DNA from: Marine Group I thaumarchaeote | GTDB taxonomy: Archaea; Thermoproteota; Nitrososphaeria; Nitrososphaerales; Nitrosopumilaceae | Length of the DNA: 38,089 bases | Reading direction: 5' to 3' | Assembly (NCBI GenBank): GCA_013390785.1 | Contig: JACASW010000008.1 | Location: 1-38,089 of the forward strand | Shown: positions 23,452-31,383 of the stretch, piece by piece | Numbering within the stretch: position 1 is the first letter of the stretch | How the letters are laid out: every line of letters starts with the position of its first letter | Position numbers and translations under genes: made by a program | The notes under the pieces: model-generated | What the model was told of the DNA's origin: nothing | Seen by the model: only the letters and a program-made list of their open reading frames with translations | The model's database searches: none

Positions 23452-24651
23452 TTAATTTCCAGCTAAATCACTACGAAGTTTCTTAGTAACAGAAATCTCC
23501 ATATTTTCAAACATTGCTAACATCTTTTTCTTATTATCTTGCAAAAAGTCAACACCCTTATCCTTCAATCTTATCTTGATTAATCTAACTTCTCTATGTT
23601 CTTCCAAAAAGTCATCAATCATTTCTTGACCACATTTTTCTGTGTCAATAAATAAATTACAATATTCAATTGTTTTTTCCACTTCTTCCTCATCAATTGT
23701 GGTTCTAATCAATTGTATTGCTTCGGCAAGATTTTTTAGATTTTTTATTGGTTTTGATATGGATTTGCTTGGTATTCCTAACATACCTCTTTTTATTGTT
23801 CCAATTTTATTAGCCATTTCTGGAATAAGATCATATGTGTCTATTGTACTCCAGACTTGTCTCTTTTCATGTTTTACAACCAAACCTTTTTTCATTAGTC
23901 TAGTTAAACATTTGATTACATCTTCTTTGTCTAGAAACGTTGTCCATACAATAGCACCAATTGTATGATAACCCTGTCGAAGAGATTCTATCACAACAAC
24001 TTCAACAATTCTTTTGAATCCTTCCTCAAGTCTTACATTCATGAAGTCTTTATCTTTTACAGCTCGTTTTGCATTTTTAACATCAATTTCTATTGAACGT
24101 ACAAGACCATCAAGTGATTCCGGGATTTGGTTTAGCATAGAAAGGTAACATGCTCTATTATACCAAGCCATTCCAAACGTTGGATCAGAATCAATTGCCT
24201 TATCTGCACAATCAAGTGCCTTTCCGTAAACCTTACGTTCATAGTAAACTAAGCTCTTAAGATTCCATGCATCAGCATTTGTAACATCAATATCTAGTAC
24301 TTTATCATACGCCCTCATAGATTCAGTATAATCTTCTAAATGAAATCTACAGTATCCTAATTTCAAAAGTGCATCCACATCATTTGGGTTAATCCTTAAG
24401 ACCATCTGAAATATGTGTGAAGCATCTTCTAGTTTCTCATCTGCCATACGATTAATTCCTTTACTGAACAATTTGTTGCGGTTAAAATCTGCATCAATTA
24501 GACTGGTTTCATCCTTTTTCAGTTCTACTTCTGTCTCTTTCTTTTTCAAACCAAATGATTTTTTATCTGGTTTCTTTTTGTCTGTATTTTTTCCCTTTTC
24601 TAGGAAAAATTCTGGTATCTCATCTGATTTTTCATTTGATGTGGTGTCCAT
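23452..24651 (-). CDS. TPR-repeat protein with winged-helix-like domain
   Basis: This is a 399-residue cytoplasmic protein. Residues 1-60 are highly charged and lysine-rich, probably disordered. Residues about 60-200 form about four tetratricopeptide repeats, visible from NPNDVDALLKLGYCRF, NADAWNLKSLVYYE and PTFGMAWYNRACYL, ending with the AVKDKDFMNVR capping pattern. Residues about 215-285 look like a winged helix (GYHTIGAIVWTTFLDKEDV, then LMKKGLVVKHEKRQVW). The rest is helical. TPRs usually bind other proteins and the winged helix may bind nucleic acid. The sequence gives no more specific role. It is convergent with the sulfurtransferase gene, five bases away. Confidence 0.82.
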   Translation of the reverse strand: MDTTSNEKSDEIPEFFLEKGKNTDKKKPDKKSFGLKKKETEVELKKDETSLIDADFNRNKLFSKGINRMADEKLEDASHIFQMVLRINPNDVDALLKLGYCRFHLEDYTESMRAYDKVLDIDVTNADAWNLKSLVYYERKVYGKALDCADKAIDSDPTFGMAWYNRACYLSMLNQIPESLDGLVRSIEIDVKNAKRAVKDKDFMNVRLEEGFKRIVEVVVIESLRQGYHTIGAIVWTTFLDKEDVIKCLTRLMKKGLVVKHEKRQVWSTIDTYDLIPEMANKIGTIKRGMLGIPSKSISKPIKNLKNLAEAIQLIRTTIDEEEVEKTIEYCNLFIDTEKCGQEMIDDFLEEHREVRLIKIRLKDKGVDFLQDNKKKMLAMFENMEISVTKKLRSDLAGN

Positions 24652-24712
24652 GCTATTTTGATAATGGAAATAGATCTAGTTAAAAACTCTTTCACGAAAC
24701 ACTGTTTTTTAC

Positions 24713-24731
24713 TATAAAAAATATAAAAATA
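24713..24731 (+). promoter_or_regulatory. strong TATA region of the collagen-like gene
   Basis: TATAAAAAATATAAAAATA lies 23-41 bases before the ATG at 24754; its second half (ATATAAAAATA) is centred at about -28. This is among the best TATA matches in the window and suggests strong transcription of a leaderless message. The gap 24652-24753 also carries the upstream region of the divergent TPR gene. Confidence 0.6.
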
Positions 24732-24753
24732 GCACAACTTGTGACGAATAATA

Positions 24754-25860
24754 ATGCCTAAAGGAATTGAAATTTCAGGTAAATCGCCATTTGGAACATC
24801 CTCTGGAGTTTATGAAGTCAAAATTTCTGTATCTCAAAGTAAACCATCTAATGATAGTATAACAAACAATTCTTTCAATTCCTTATGGAAGGATAATTTT
24901 CATCTTAGAGTTTCTGAAGGGTATTTTTCTGAAATTTTGGGTAGCGATTCTAATCCAATACCTGACAATGTTTTTGATTTAGGTTCTGTATGGATTGTAA
25001 TTCAGGATCAATTTTCTCCGGTTCATACATCATTTGAATTTAAAATTTCTCAGGGTAGCAAATCTACACCTACTCCAAAAGAAAAACCTAGACGTGTTGA
25101 TACTTCGAGTGTGAAAAAAGTTAGAACAATACCTGCCAGACAAGGCCAAACTGGCTCAAAAGGTCTTCCCGGTGAACGAGGATATCCTGGTGTAAAAGGT
25201 GAGAAAGGTGGTAAAGGACCAACTGGTGACAAAGGTGACAAGGGAGACAAAGGCGTCCCAGGTCCTCAAGGCGAAAAAGGCAAAACAGGTTCTCCCGGTG
25301 ATAAAGGAGATAAGGGTATCACTGGTCCTCCTGGCGAGAAAGGTCCAAGAGGTCCAACAGGTCCTCCTGGTGATAAAGGTGACAAAGGTGTTCAAGGAAA
25401 GATTGGTGATAAGGGTCTTACTGGTACAACTGGTCAAATTGGTGACAAAGGTACTCAAGGTCCACAGGGTCGTCCAGGAGATAAGGGTCTTACTGGAATT
25501 CCTGGTCCACAGGGTGATAAGGGAGTACGAGGTACTATTGGTCCACCAGGTGAACGTGGTCCTACAGGAAGACCGGGTGAATCTGGTCTTCAAGGTCCTC
25601 AAGGAATTCAAGGTCCTCAAGGTGAACGTGGCCATAGTGGTCCACCTGGTCCACAAGGAGAAAAAGGTATTATCGGTGACAAGGGAGAAATAGGTGAACG
25701 AGGTCCAAGAGGTCCACCAGGTCCTCCCGGTGAGAAAGGTTCGCAGGGAGGAATGTCTGATGAAGGTAAAAGATTATTCAAAGAGTTGTTAGAGTTACTT
25801 GCATCAAAAAATATTATTTCAACTGAAGAACAGATCAAACTTACTAGTTATCTATACTAA
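24754..25860 (+). CDS. collagen-like Gly-X-Y repeat protein
   Basis: This is a 368-residue protein in four parts. Residues 1-100 are a beta-rich domain ([20 protein letters not shown], then [19 protein letters not shown]) similar in layout to beta-sandwich modules found before repeats in bacterial surface proteins and tail fibres. Residues 101-130 are a Pro/Lys-rich linker. Residues 131-334 are 67-68 uninterrupted Gly-X-Y triplets, with 12 GDK, 5 GEK and 6 GPP. Residues 335-368 are a helical tail. The Lys-Gly-Asp/Glu pairs would stabilise a triple helix without hydroxyproline, as in bacterial collagens. There is no signal peptide or TM segment. The biological role is unknown. Confidence 0.93.
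   Translation: MPKGIEISGKSPFGTSSGVYEVKISVSQSKPSNDSITNNSFNSLWKDNFHLRVSEGYFSEILGSDSNPIPDNVFDLGSVWIVIQDQFSPVHTSFEFKISQGSKSTPTPKEKPRRVDTSSVKKVRTIPARQGQTGSKGLPGERGYPGVKGEKGGKGPTGDKGDKGDKGVPGPQGEKGKTGSPGDKGDKGITGPPGEKGPRGPTGPPGDKGDKGVQGKIGDKGLTGTTGQIGDKGTQGPQGRPGDKGLTGIPGPQGDKGVRGTIGPPGERGPTGRPGESGLQGPQGIQGPQGERGHSGPPGPQGEKGIIGDKGEIGERGPRGPPGPPGEKGSQGGMSDEGKRLFKELLELLASKNIISTEEQIKLTSYLY
25144..25746 (+). repeat. tandem 9-base Gly-X-Y coding repeat
   Basis: About 67 imperfect 9-base units, mostly of the form GGTNNNNNN, encode the collagen triplets. GGT and GGA dominate the glycine codons. The variation of X and Y and of wobble bases shows an old, selected repeat rather than a recent copy-number expansion. 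Confidence 0.85.
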
Positions 25861-25876
25861 ATGATATATTGGAAAC

Positions 25877-25889
25877 AAAAAATATTTTT
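25877..25889. terminator. bidirectional A/T-run terminator
   Basis: AAAAAATATTTTT lies between the convergent collagen-like and DRG GTPase genes. It places T5 after the collagen-like stop on the plus strand and T6 after the GTPase stop on the minus strand. Archaeal RNA polymerase terminates at such T runs. Confidence 0.5.
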
Positions 25890-26997
25890 ACGTTCCTTTA
25901 GTTTTTATGATAGTCAGAACATCTTCATCAATTAGAATATGTTTTAATCCAACTCTTTGACCGCCAAACTTTACACTCTTGCCCCAAACAAGTCCATATC
26001 TAAAGTCTTTCTTAAGTTTTCTATGTAATTTATTGCATACTTCTAAAACAGAATCTCCATTCCTTATGATTAATGGCTCTTTGTAATCTGTTTCACCACC
26101 TTTTGGCCGCAAATAGATTCTGATAAATTTCAATTCATCATAAATTCTATCTCTCAGTTCTGCAATATTGTCATTTGCATCCGCAGAAACTGGAATAAAT
26201 TCAGTTTTGAGTTTTTTTGATACTTTCCTAAGAAATTTTTTATCAACCAGATCAATTTTGTTCAAAATAGTGATTGATTTTGCATATGTCTTATTTCCTG
26301 TGAGGAAATCCACCAATTGCTCAGAATCAATATCCTCTCGAATTACTACTCTAGCACTGGTATATCCATAAACATTAAGAATGTCTTTCACAAGTTTTTC
26401 TGACATTTTTTTTAATTTTACTTGTTGAGCAATAGCTATTCCACCGGTTGTAGATTTCTCAATTACTATATTTGGCGGTTTTTTGTTTAATCTTATACCA
26501 ATATTTGATAATTCATTTATTAGGACATCCTCGTGATACGGCTGGAATACATCAAGAACTAATAATACAATGTCAGCACTTCTTGCAACTGACAAAATTC
26601 TTTTTCCAAGACCCTTACCACTTGATGCACCTTTGATGATACCTGGTAGATCAAGCATCTGTATTCTTGCACCGCGATAATCTAAAACTCCAGGAACAAC
26701 TGTTACTGTTGTAAACTGAAACGCACCAACAGATGATTTTGAACCAGTTAATGCATTCAATAATGTTGATTTTCCAACACTGGGAAGTCCAATAAAAACA
26801 ACTGTTGCATCACCAGTCCTCCTAACATCAAATCCATCTGATTTTTTAGAACTTTTTTTAATTTGAACAGCTTCCTGCTCTCTCTTCAGTTTTGCAATTT
26901 TTGCTTTTAATAACCCAATATGATGTTCAGTTGCCTTGTTAAGTTGAGTCCTCCCAATTTCATCTTGAATAGCTTTGATCTTTTCAGGTATTCCCAT
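25888..26997 (-). CDS. DRG/Obg-family GTP-binding protein
   Basis: This 369-residue GTPase is of the DRG subfamily shared by archaea and eukaryotes, linked to ribosomes and translation control. It has an N-terminal helical region (1-60) rich in Lys, then the G domain: G1 GLPSVGKST (70-78), G2 region FQFTTVTVVPG, G3 DLPGIIKGASSGKGLG, and G4 NKID. It ends with a TGS domain (about 293-369, with RNGDSVLEVCNKLHRK and VGLKHILIDEDVLTI). The S5D2-like insertion in the G domain (about 170-230) is typical of DRG. The ATG start is clear, and the gene is divergent from the phosphoglycolate phosphatase gene. Confidence 0.94.
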   Translation of the reverse strand: MGIPEKIKAIQDEIGRTQLNKATEHHIGLLKAKIAKLKREQEAVQIKKSSKKSDGFDVRRTGDATVVFIGLPSVGKSTLLNALTGSKSSVGAFQFTTVTVVPGVLDYRGARIQMLDLPGIIKGASSGKGLGKRILSVARSADIVLLVLDVFQPYHEDVLINELSNIGIRLNKKPPNIVIEKSTTGGIAIAQQVKLKKMSEKLVKDILNVYGYTSARVVIREDIDSEQLVDFLTGNKTYAKSITILNKIDLVDKKFLRKVSKKLKTEFIPVSADANDNIAELRDRIYDELKFIRIYLRPKGGETDYKEPLIIRNGDSVLEVCNKLHRKLKKDFRYGLVWGKSVKFGGQRVGLKHILIDEDVLTIIKTKGT

Positions 26998-27030
26998 AAT
27001 CTTTCGCTAACGTTTCAGTTATTATGCTGT

Positions 27031-27744
27031 GTGATTCAAAAAGATCTGTTGGGAAAAAAGACATTTGCAGTTGATATTGATGGGACTATCACGCTGAATG
27101 GTGTGGGAACAATCCATCTTGAGGCACTGTCTAGATTACGTTCTCTGAAGGATGATGGTCATAATGTAGTTCTTGTAACTGGCAGATCTTCTGTTGAAGG
27201 ATATTTACTTTCAATATTTGGTGGATTAACACATTTGTCAGTTGGAGAAAATGGTGGTTGTATAACGTTTGGTGATAAAATTCAGCATAAATTACTTGGG
27301 AATAAGGGTGAATGTATTCACGCACTAGCAACAATTCAATCTAAACTTGACGCTGAAATAAAAGAAAAACCAGTTTTTCCTAGGATGACTGAGGTGGTAT
27401 TAGAACGAACTTTTGATATTAAGCAAGCCCAGAAAATTATTGTTGAAGACAGCCTCAATGTATCTCTAACTGATAGCGGTTATGCTTATCACATAAATTC
27501 TAAAGGTGTAGACAAAGGCTCTGGGTTTTTGGAAGCAATAAAAATGCTTGAAGTAGACGTAAATGATACAATTGCAATTGGAGATAGTGAAACAGATATT
27601 CCATTATTCAAGGCAATCAAAAATAACATTGCGGTATCTAACTCAACCGAGAACTTGAAGAAATTGGCTAAAATTATTACAACTAAAAAATCAGGAGAAG
27701 GTGTTCTTGAAGGGTTAGATATGATGGCATCGGATTTTAGATGA
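27031..27744 (+). CDS. phosphoglycolate phosphatase (archaeal HAD-IIB type)
   Basis: This HAD hydrolase of about 237 residues is of the archaeal phosphoglycolate phosphatase/SPP-like family. Motif I is AVDIDGTITLNG (Asp15, Asp17 from the GTG start), motif II is VTGRS, and motif IV is AIGDSETDIPLF near the C-terminus, with a C2-type cap between them. The frame is open upstream to 26920, but that part lies antisense to the GTPase and has no family match. I place the start at GTG 27031, with TTG 27049 as alternative. It lies three bases before argS on the same strand and probably forms an operon with it. Confidence 0.85.
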   Translation: MIQKDLLGKKTFAVDIDGTITLNGVGTIHLEALSRLRSLKDDGHNVVLVTGRSSVEGYLLSIFGGLTHLSVGENGGCITFGDKIQHKLLGNKGECIHALATIQSKLDAEIKEKPVFPRMTEVVLERTFDIKQAQKIIVEDSLNVSLTDSGYAYHINSKGVDKGSGFLEAIKMLEVDVNDTIAIGDSETDIPLFKAIKNNIAVSNSTENLKKLAKIITTKKSGEGVLEGLDMMASDFR

Positions 27745-27747
27745 AGT

Positions 27748-29619
27748 ATGGCATTTCTTAATATCATAAATCATCTTAAAGAGAGCACTTCAAAAATTAT
27801 CAGTGAAAAGGGATATGATAACGTAAACTTCGTTGTAGAATATTCTAGGAGTGGATTTGGTGATATTACTTGCAATGTTGCATTTTTACTCGCAAAAAAT
27901 TTGAAAAAAAACCCACAAGAAATTGCTCAGGAATTTGCCAGAGAGTATAATCTTGGAAATGATTTAGAAAAAGTTGAGGCACATAAAAGCGGCTACCTTA
28001 ATTTTTTCATCAATAACAATTCATTCAACAATGCAGTTTTGCCTCAATCACTAAAGGAGAATTATGGCAGTGTTAACATCGGGAAAAATTCCAAACTTAT
28101 AGTTGAACACACTTCTGTTAATCCAAATAAAGCTCTACATATTGGTCATCTAAGAAATGTTGCAATCGGGGATGCAGTTTCTAGAATTCTTTCAAAGGCA
28201 AATTACGATGTGAAGGTTTTGAATTATGTTGATGATTCTGGTCTTCAGGTAGCTGATATAATTGTCGGTTTTAAGTATGGAGGATTTTCTGAGAGTCCAC
28301 CAACTGGAGAAAAATTCGCTGATTATTGTGGTGATACTGTTTACGTCAGTACCACTTCAAAATATGAAAGTGATAAGGATTTAGAATCTAAACGACATGA
28401 AATTTTAAAAGAATTAGAGGATCCAATGTCTGATACTGCAAAATTTGGGAAAACACTTACCAGAAAAATTTTATCTGATCAATTGGATACAGTGTGGAAT
28501 ATCGGTGCATCGTATGATTGCTTAAATTTTGAATCTGAAATTATATATTCAAAACTTTGGGAAAAAATATTCGAGAGGATGAAATCTGAAAATCTTGTAC
28601 ACCTTGAGGATCAAGGTGATAATGCAGGTTGTTGGGTGCTGCCAATTGAAAATGAAGATGATAAGATAATTGTGAGAAGTAATGGGGCTGCAACGTATGT
28701 TGCAAAAGATATACCATATGCAGCTTGGAAACTTGGTGCATTAACTGATCCATTCAATTATGCGGAATATACTACGCAACCAAATGGAAGAACATTGTAT
28801 GAAACAACACTTGAGGAAACCCAAGTACCAAAACAATCTTTTGATGCTAACAAAGTCATAACGGTTATCGACAATAGACAAGCAAACCTTCAAAAAATAG
28901 TTACTAATCTTATGTCAAAATTTAATCCAGAAAGTTCTTACGTCCATCTTGGTTATGAAGCAGTTACACTAAGCGCAGAAACCGCTAATCTATTGGGTAA
29001 TAAAACTGATGGAAAAGATGTGCAAATGTCAGGAAGAAAAGGTCTTTACATTAATGCAGACGGAATCATTAGAAAACTTGAAAAACATATTTTCCTTGAA
29101 TCAAAAGAAAGGAATGATGATCTAGATGATACATCACTTAACGAAATAGCTCATAACGTTGCTATCGGAACTATAAGATACGAACTGATTAAGCCAGACC
29201 TTGGTAAAATTATTACCTTTGATATCAATACATCTCTAAAGCTTGAGGGAGATACGTGTAGTTACATTCAGTATTCGTATGTTAGAGCCGCGAGAATACT
29301 AGAAAAATTTAGTAAGGAACCAAACTTTGATACTCAATTTAGTCAATTGAACACTGAATATGAGATTAGCCTCATTAAACAAATTGGATTGTTTGAAGTT
29401 TTTGTTAATGATGCAGCAAAAAATTATTCACCGAAAGTTATTGCAAAATATTGCTACGACTTGGCAGTTGCATTTTCCTCATTTTATGAACATGTAAATG
29501 TCTTGAAGGCTGATACACCTGAATTGATTAATGCAAGAATATGTCTTGTCGTGTCATTCAAGTTAACCTTGGAAAAGTCACTTGATTTATTAGGAATTAT
29601 AGCGCCACAGCGTATGTAG
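27748..29619 (+). CDS. argS: arginyl-tRNA synthetase
   Basis: ArgRS charges tRNA-Arg. The 623-residue class I enzyme has an N-terminal Add-1 domain, SVNPNKALHIGHLRN with HIGH at 131-134, and GRKGLYINAD in place of a canonical KMSKS loop. The C-terminal DALR anticodon-binding domain follows, with CSYIQYSYVRAARI and HVNVLKADTPELINARICLV. Length and order are normal. The ATG lies three bases after the phosphatase stop. Confidence 0.96.
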   Translation: MAFLNIINHLKESTSKIISEKGYDNVNFVVEYSRSGFGDITCNVAFLLAKNLKKNPQEIAQEFAREYNLGNDLEKVEAHKSGYLNFFINNNSFNNAVLPQSLKENYGSVNIGKNSKLIVEHTSVNPNKALHIGHLRNVAIGDAVSRILSKANYDVKVLNYVDDSGLQVADIIVGFKYGGFSESPPTGEKFADYCGDTVYVSTTSKYESDKDLESKRHEILKELEDPMSDTAKFGKTLTRKILSDQLDTVWNIGASYDCLNFESEIIYSKLWEKIFERMKSENLVHLEDQGDNAGCWVLPIENEDDKIIVRSNGAATYVAKDIPYAAWKLGALTDPFNYAEYTTQPNGRTLYETTLEETQVPKQSFDANKVITVIDNRQANLQKIVTNLMSKFNPESSYVHLGYEAVTLSAETANLLGNKTDGKDVQMSGRKGLYINADGIIRKLEKHIFLESKERNDDLDDTSLNEIAHNVAIGTIRYELIKPDLGKIITFDINTSLKLEGDTCSYIQYSYVRAARILEKFSKEPNFDTQFSQLNTEYEISLIKQIGLFEVFVNDAAKNYSPKVIAKYCYDLAVAFSSFYEHVNVLKADTPELINARICLVVSFKLTLEKSLDLLGIIAPQRM

Positions 29620-29627
29620 ATAGATTA

Positions 29628-29638
29628 TTACATATAAT
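29628..29638 (+). promoter_or_regulatory. TATA element of trmI
   Basis: TTACATATAAT is centred about 26 bases before the trmI ATG at 29659 and would drive the trmI-nnrD-peptidase group. Confidence 0.55.
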
Positions 29639-29658
29639 CAAATTTAGTATCTAATCCT

Positions 29659-30513
29659 ATGGCAAAAATAAAACAAAACAGCTACGTTTTGTTCTTTTAT
29701 AATGATTCAAAAAAATGGTTAGTCAAAATTTCAAAAAATGATCAACTTCATACTCACATAGGTGTGATAAAACATGGTGATGCCATTGGACAGGAATATG
29801 GTTCCAGACTTGTTACAAACAAGGACAAGTATGTCTATCTTTTCGAACCAACTATCCACGATTTTGTAATGAAGATACAGCATGGTACTCAGATAGTCTA
29901 CCCAAAGGATTTGGGTTACATTGTTGCTAGAACGGGTCTTACTAGCGGTCAAAAAGTTGTTGAGATTGGAACAGGTAGCGGTTCATTAACATCATTTCTA
30001 GCTGGAATAGTAAAGCCACGGGGTCATGTATACACATATGATGTTGAACCAAAATTTATGAAAATTGCTGAAAAAAATATCAAAAAGGCTGGAATGTCAA
30101 AATACATTACAATGCAAGAGTTTGATTTCAAGAAAGCAAAGAAAATACCACATTCAGAAGTTGATCTTGTAGTTGTTGATCTTGGAGATTCTTGGAATGT
30201 GGTTCCGCAGGCACGAAAGATGCTAAAAGGAAGTGGTGGCTTTGTAGCAATTTGTCCTACCATGAACCAACTTGAAAAATTAGTGCATATACTGGTACAA
30301 AATGAATTTTCTGATATTGAATGCACTGAACAAATTCTTCGTCATATTGAGGCACGTGAAGGAAAGACAAGACATTCTTTTAGAGGAATTGGGCATACAA
30401 CATATCTTGCCTATGCAAGGAAGTCATTCTTTGATAAAAAACCTGCAAAAAAATCAAAAAAGGTTAAGGCTAAAACTATCAGTAAAAAGAAGATTTATTC
30501 ATCAAAAAAGTAA
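29659..30513 (+). CDS. trmI: tRNA (adenine-N1)-methyltransferase TrmI
   Basis: TrmI methylates N1 of adenines 57/58 in the T-loop of archaeal tRNA using SAM. The 284-residue protein has a small N-terminal beta domain, then IVYPKDLGYIVARTGLTSGQ, the SAM-binding VVEIGTGSGSLTS (100-112), YDVEPKFMKIAEKN, and DLVVVDLGDSWN with the catalytic Asp region. The last 30 residues are extremely lysine-rich (PAKKSKKVKAK and onward), a tail not needed by the family and likely to aid RNA binding. The stop is directly followed by nnrD. Confidence 0.94.
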   Translation: MAKIKQNSYVLFFYNDSKKWLVKISKNDQLHTHIGVIKHGDAIGQEYGSRLVTNKDKYVYLFEPTIHDFVMKIQHGTQIVYPKDLGYIVARTGLTSGQKVVEIGTGSGSLTSFLAGIVKPRGHVYTYDVEPKFMKIAEKNIKKAGMSKYITMQEFDFKKAKKIPHSEVDLVVVDLGDSWNVVPQARKMLKGSGGFVAICPTMNQLEKLVHILVQNEFSDIECTEQILRHIEAREGKTRHSFRGIGHTTYLAYARKSFFDKKPAKKSKKVKAKTISKKKIYSSKK

Positions 30514-30522
30514 GTGGGTATA

Positions 30523-31383
30523 ATGTCAAGTACCATAACATCAAAACTGGTAAAAAAATTTACTCCAGTACGAAAATCATCTTCGAGAAAGGGTGACAAC
30601 GGCAAGGTCTTAGTTCTTGGTGGGAGCTATATTTATCATGGTGCACCAGCCATCTCATCACTTGCTGCATTAAAGACAGGCACTGATCTAGTTTACACAT
30701 GTGTCCCAAAAATTAATGTACAATCTACTCGTGCAGTTTCACCGAATCTTATTGTAATTCCTTTGGTTGATTCTAAACTAACTCGTGGTGCGGTTAACAA
30801 ACTATTAGGTCAAATTCCTGTTGATCTAGATTCGGCTACTGTAGGTATGGGTCTTTCAATTCAGGATCCTGAGGCACTAAAACTGTTAGTCAAATCATTA
30901 CTAGATAGAGATGTTAGGCTTTCACTCGATGCAACTGCATTGGTAAGTTACATTCTCCCACTTTTGTCTGGAAAAAATGTGGTTGTTACTCCGCATGCGG
31001 GTGAATTCAAAAAGATGTTTGGTGAAGCACTACCAGATTCAAAGAAGGCACGTATTGCAATGGTGGAAAAATTCGCAAAAGAACATTCTATTACGATTCT
31101 ACTAAAGGGTCAAACTGATATAATTTCTGACGGTTCAAAAACTTACTTAAATCCAACAAACACTCCTGGAATGACTGTTGGTGGGACTGGTGACATTCTT
31201 TCAGGCATTATAGCGGGAATGCTTGCACGCAATAGGAATGCATTAGAATCAGCAGTAATTAGTGCATACTTTAACGGTCTTGCTGGCAAAAGTGCACAAA
31301 AGAAACTTGGTTCTCATATGACGGCAACTGATTTGTTAGATGCATTGCCTAGTGTCATGAAATCATTTGATAAAATAAAATGA
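30523..31383 (+). CDS. nnrD: ADP-dependent NAD(P)H-hydrate dehydratase
   Basis: NnrD repairs hydrated NADH/NADPH, with ADP or ATP as phosphate donor. This 286-residue protein is the ribokinase-fold dehydratase alone; the usual N-terminal epimerase domain (NnrE) is not fused. Motifs include KGDNGKVLVLGGS, ISSLAALKTGTDLVYTCVP, LDATAL, VVVTPHAGEFKKMF and GMTVGGTGDILSGIIAGML with the catalytic Asp. I use ATG 30523; a GTG at 30514 immediately after the trmI stop would add three residues. Its end overlaps the next gene as ATGA. Confidence 0.93.
   Translation: MSSTITSKLVKKFTPVRKSSSRKGDNGKVLVLGGSYIYHGAPAISSLAALKTGTDLVYTCVPKINVQSTRAVSPNLIVIPLVDSKLTRGAVNKLLGQIPVDLDSATVGMGLSIQDPEALKLLVKSLLDRDVRLSLDATALVSYILPLLSGKNVVVTPHAGEFKKMFGEALPDSKKARIAMVEKFAKEHSITILLKGQTDIISDGSKTYLNPTNTPGMTVGGTGDILSGIIAGMLARNRNALESAVISAYFNGLAGKSAQKKLGSHMTATDLLDALPSVMKSFDKIK

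Noticed and set aside
25156-25693. Long open frames in other phases and on the minus strand through the collagen region
   Set aside because: They arise from the 9-base periodicity, give low-complexity Thr/Trp- or Val/Lys-rich products, and match no family.
25144-25746. Regular repeats that could suggest a CRISPR array or minisatellite
   Set aside because: The period is 9 bases and codes Gly-X-Y with varied wobble positions. There are no spacers or conserved direct repeats of 24-40 bases.
26920-27030. Upstream extension of the phosphoglycolate phosphatase
   Set aside because: This part is antisense to the start of the GTPase gene and has no HAD similarity. GTG 27031 or TTG 27049 is more likely.
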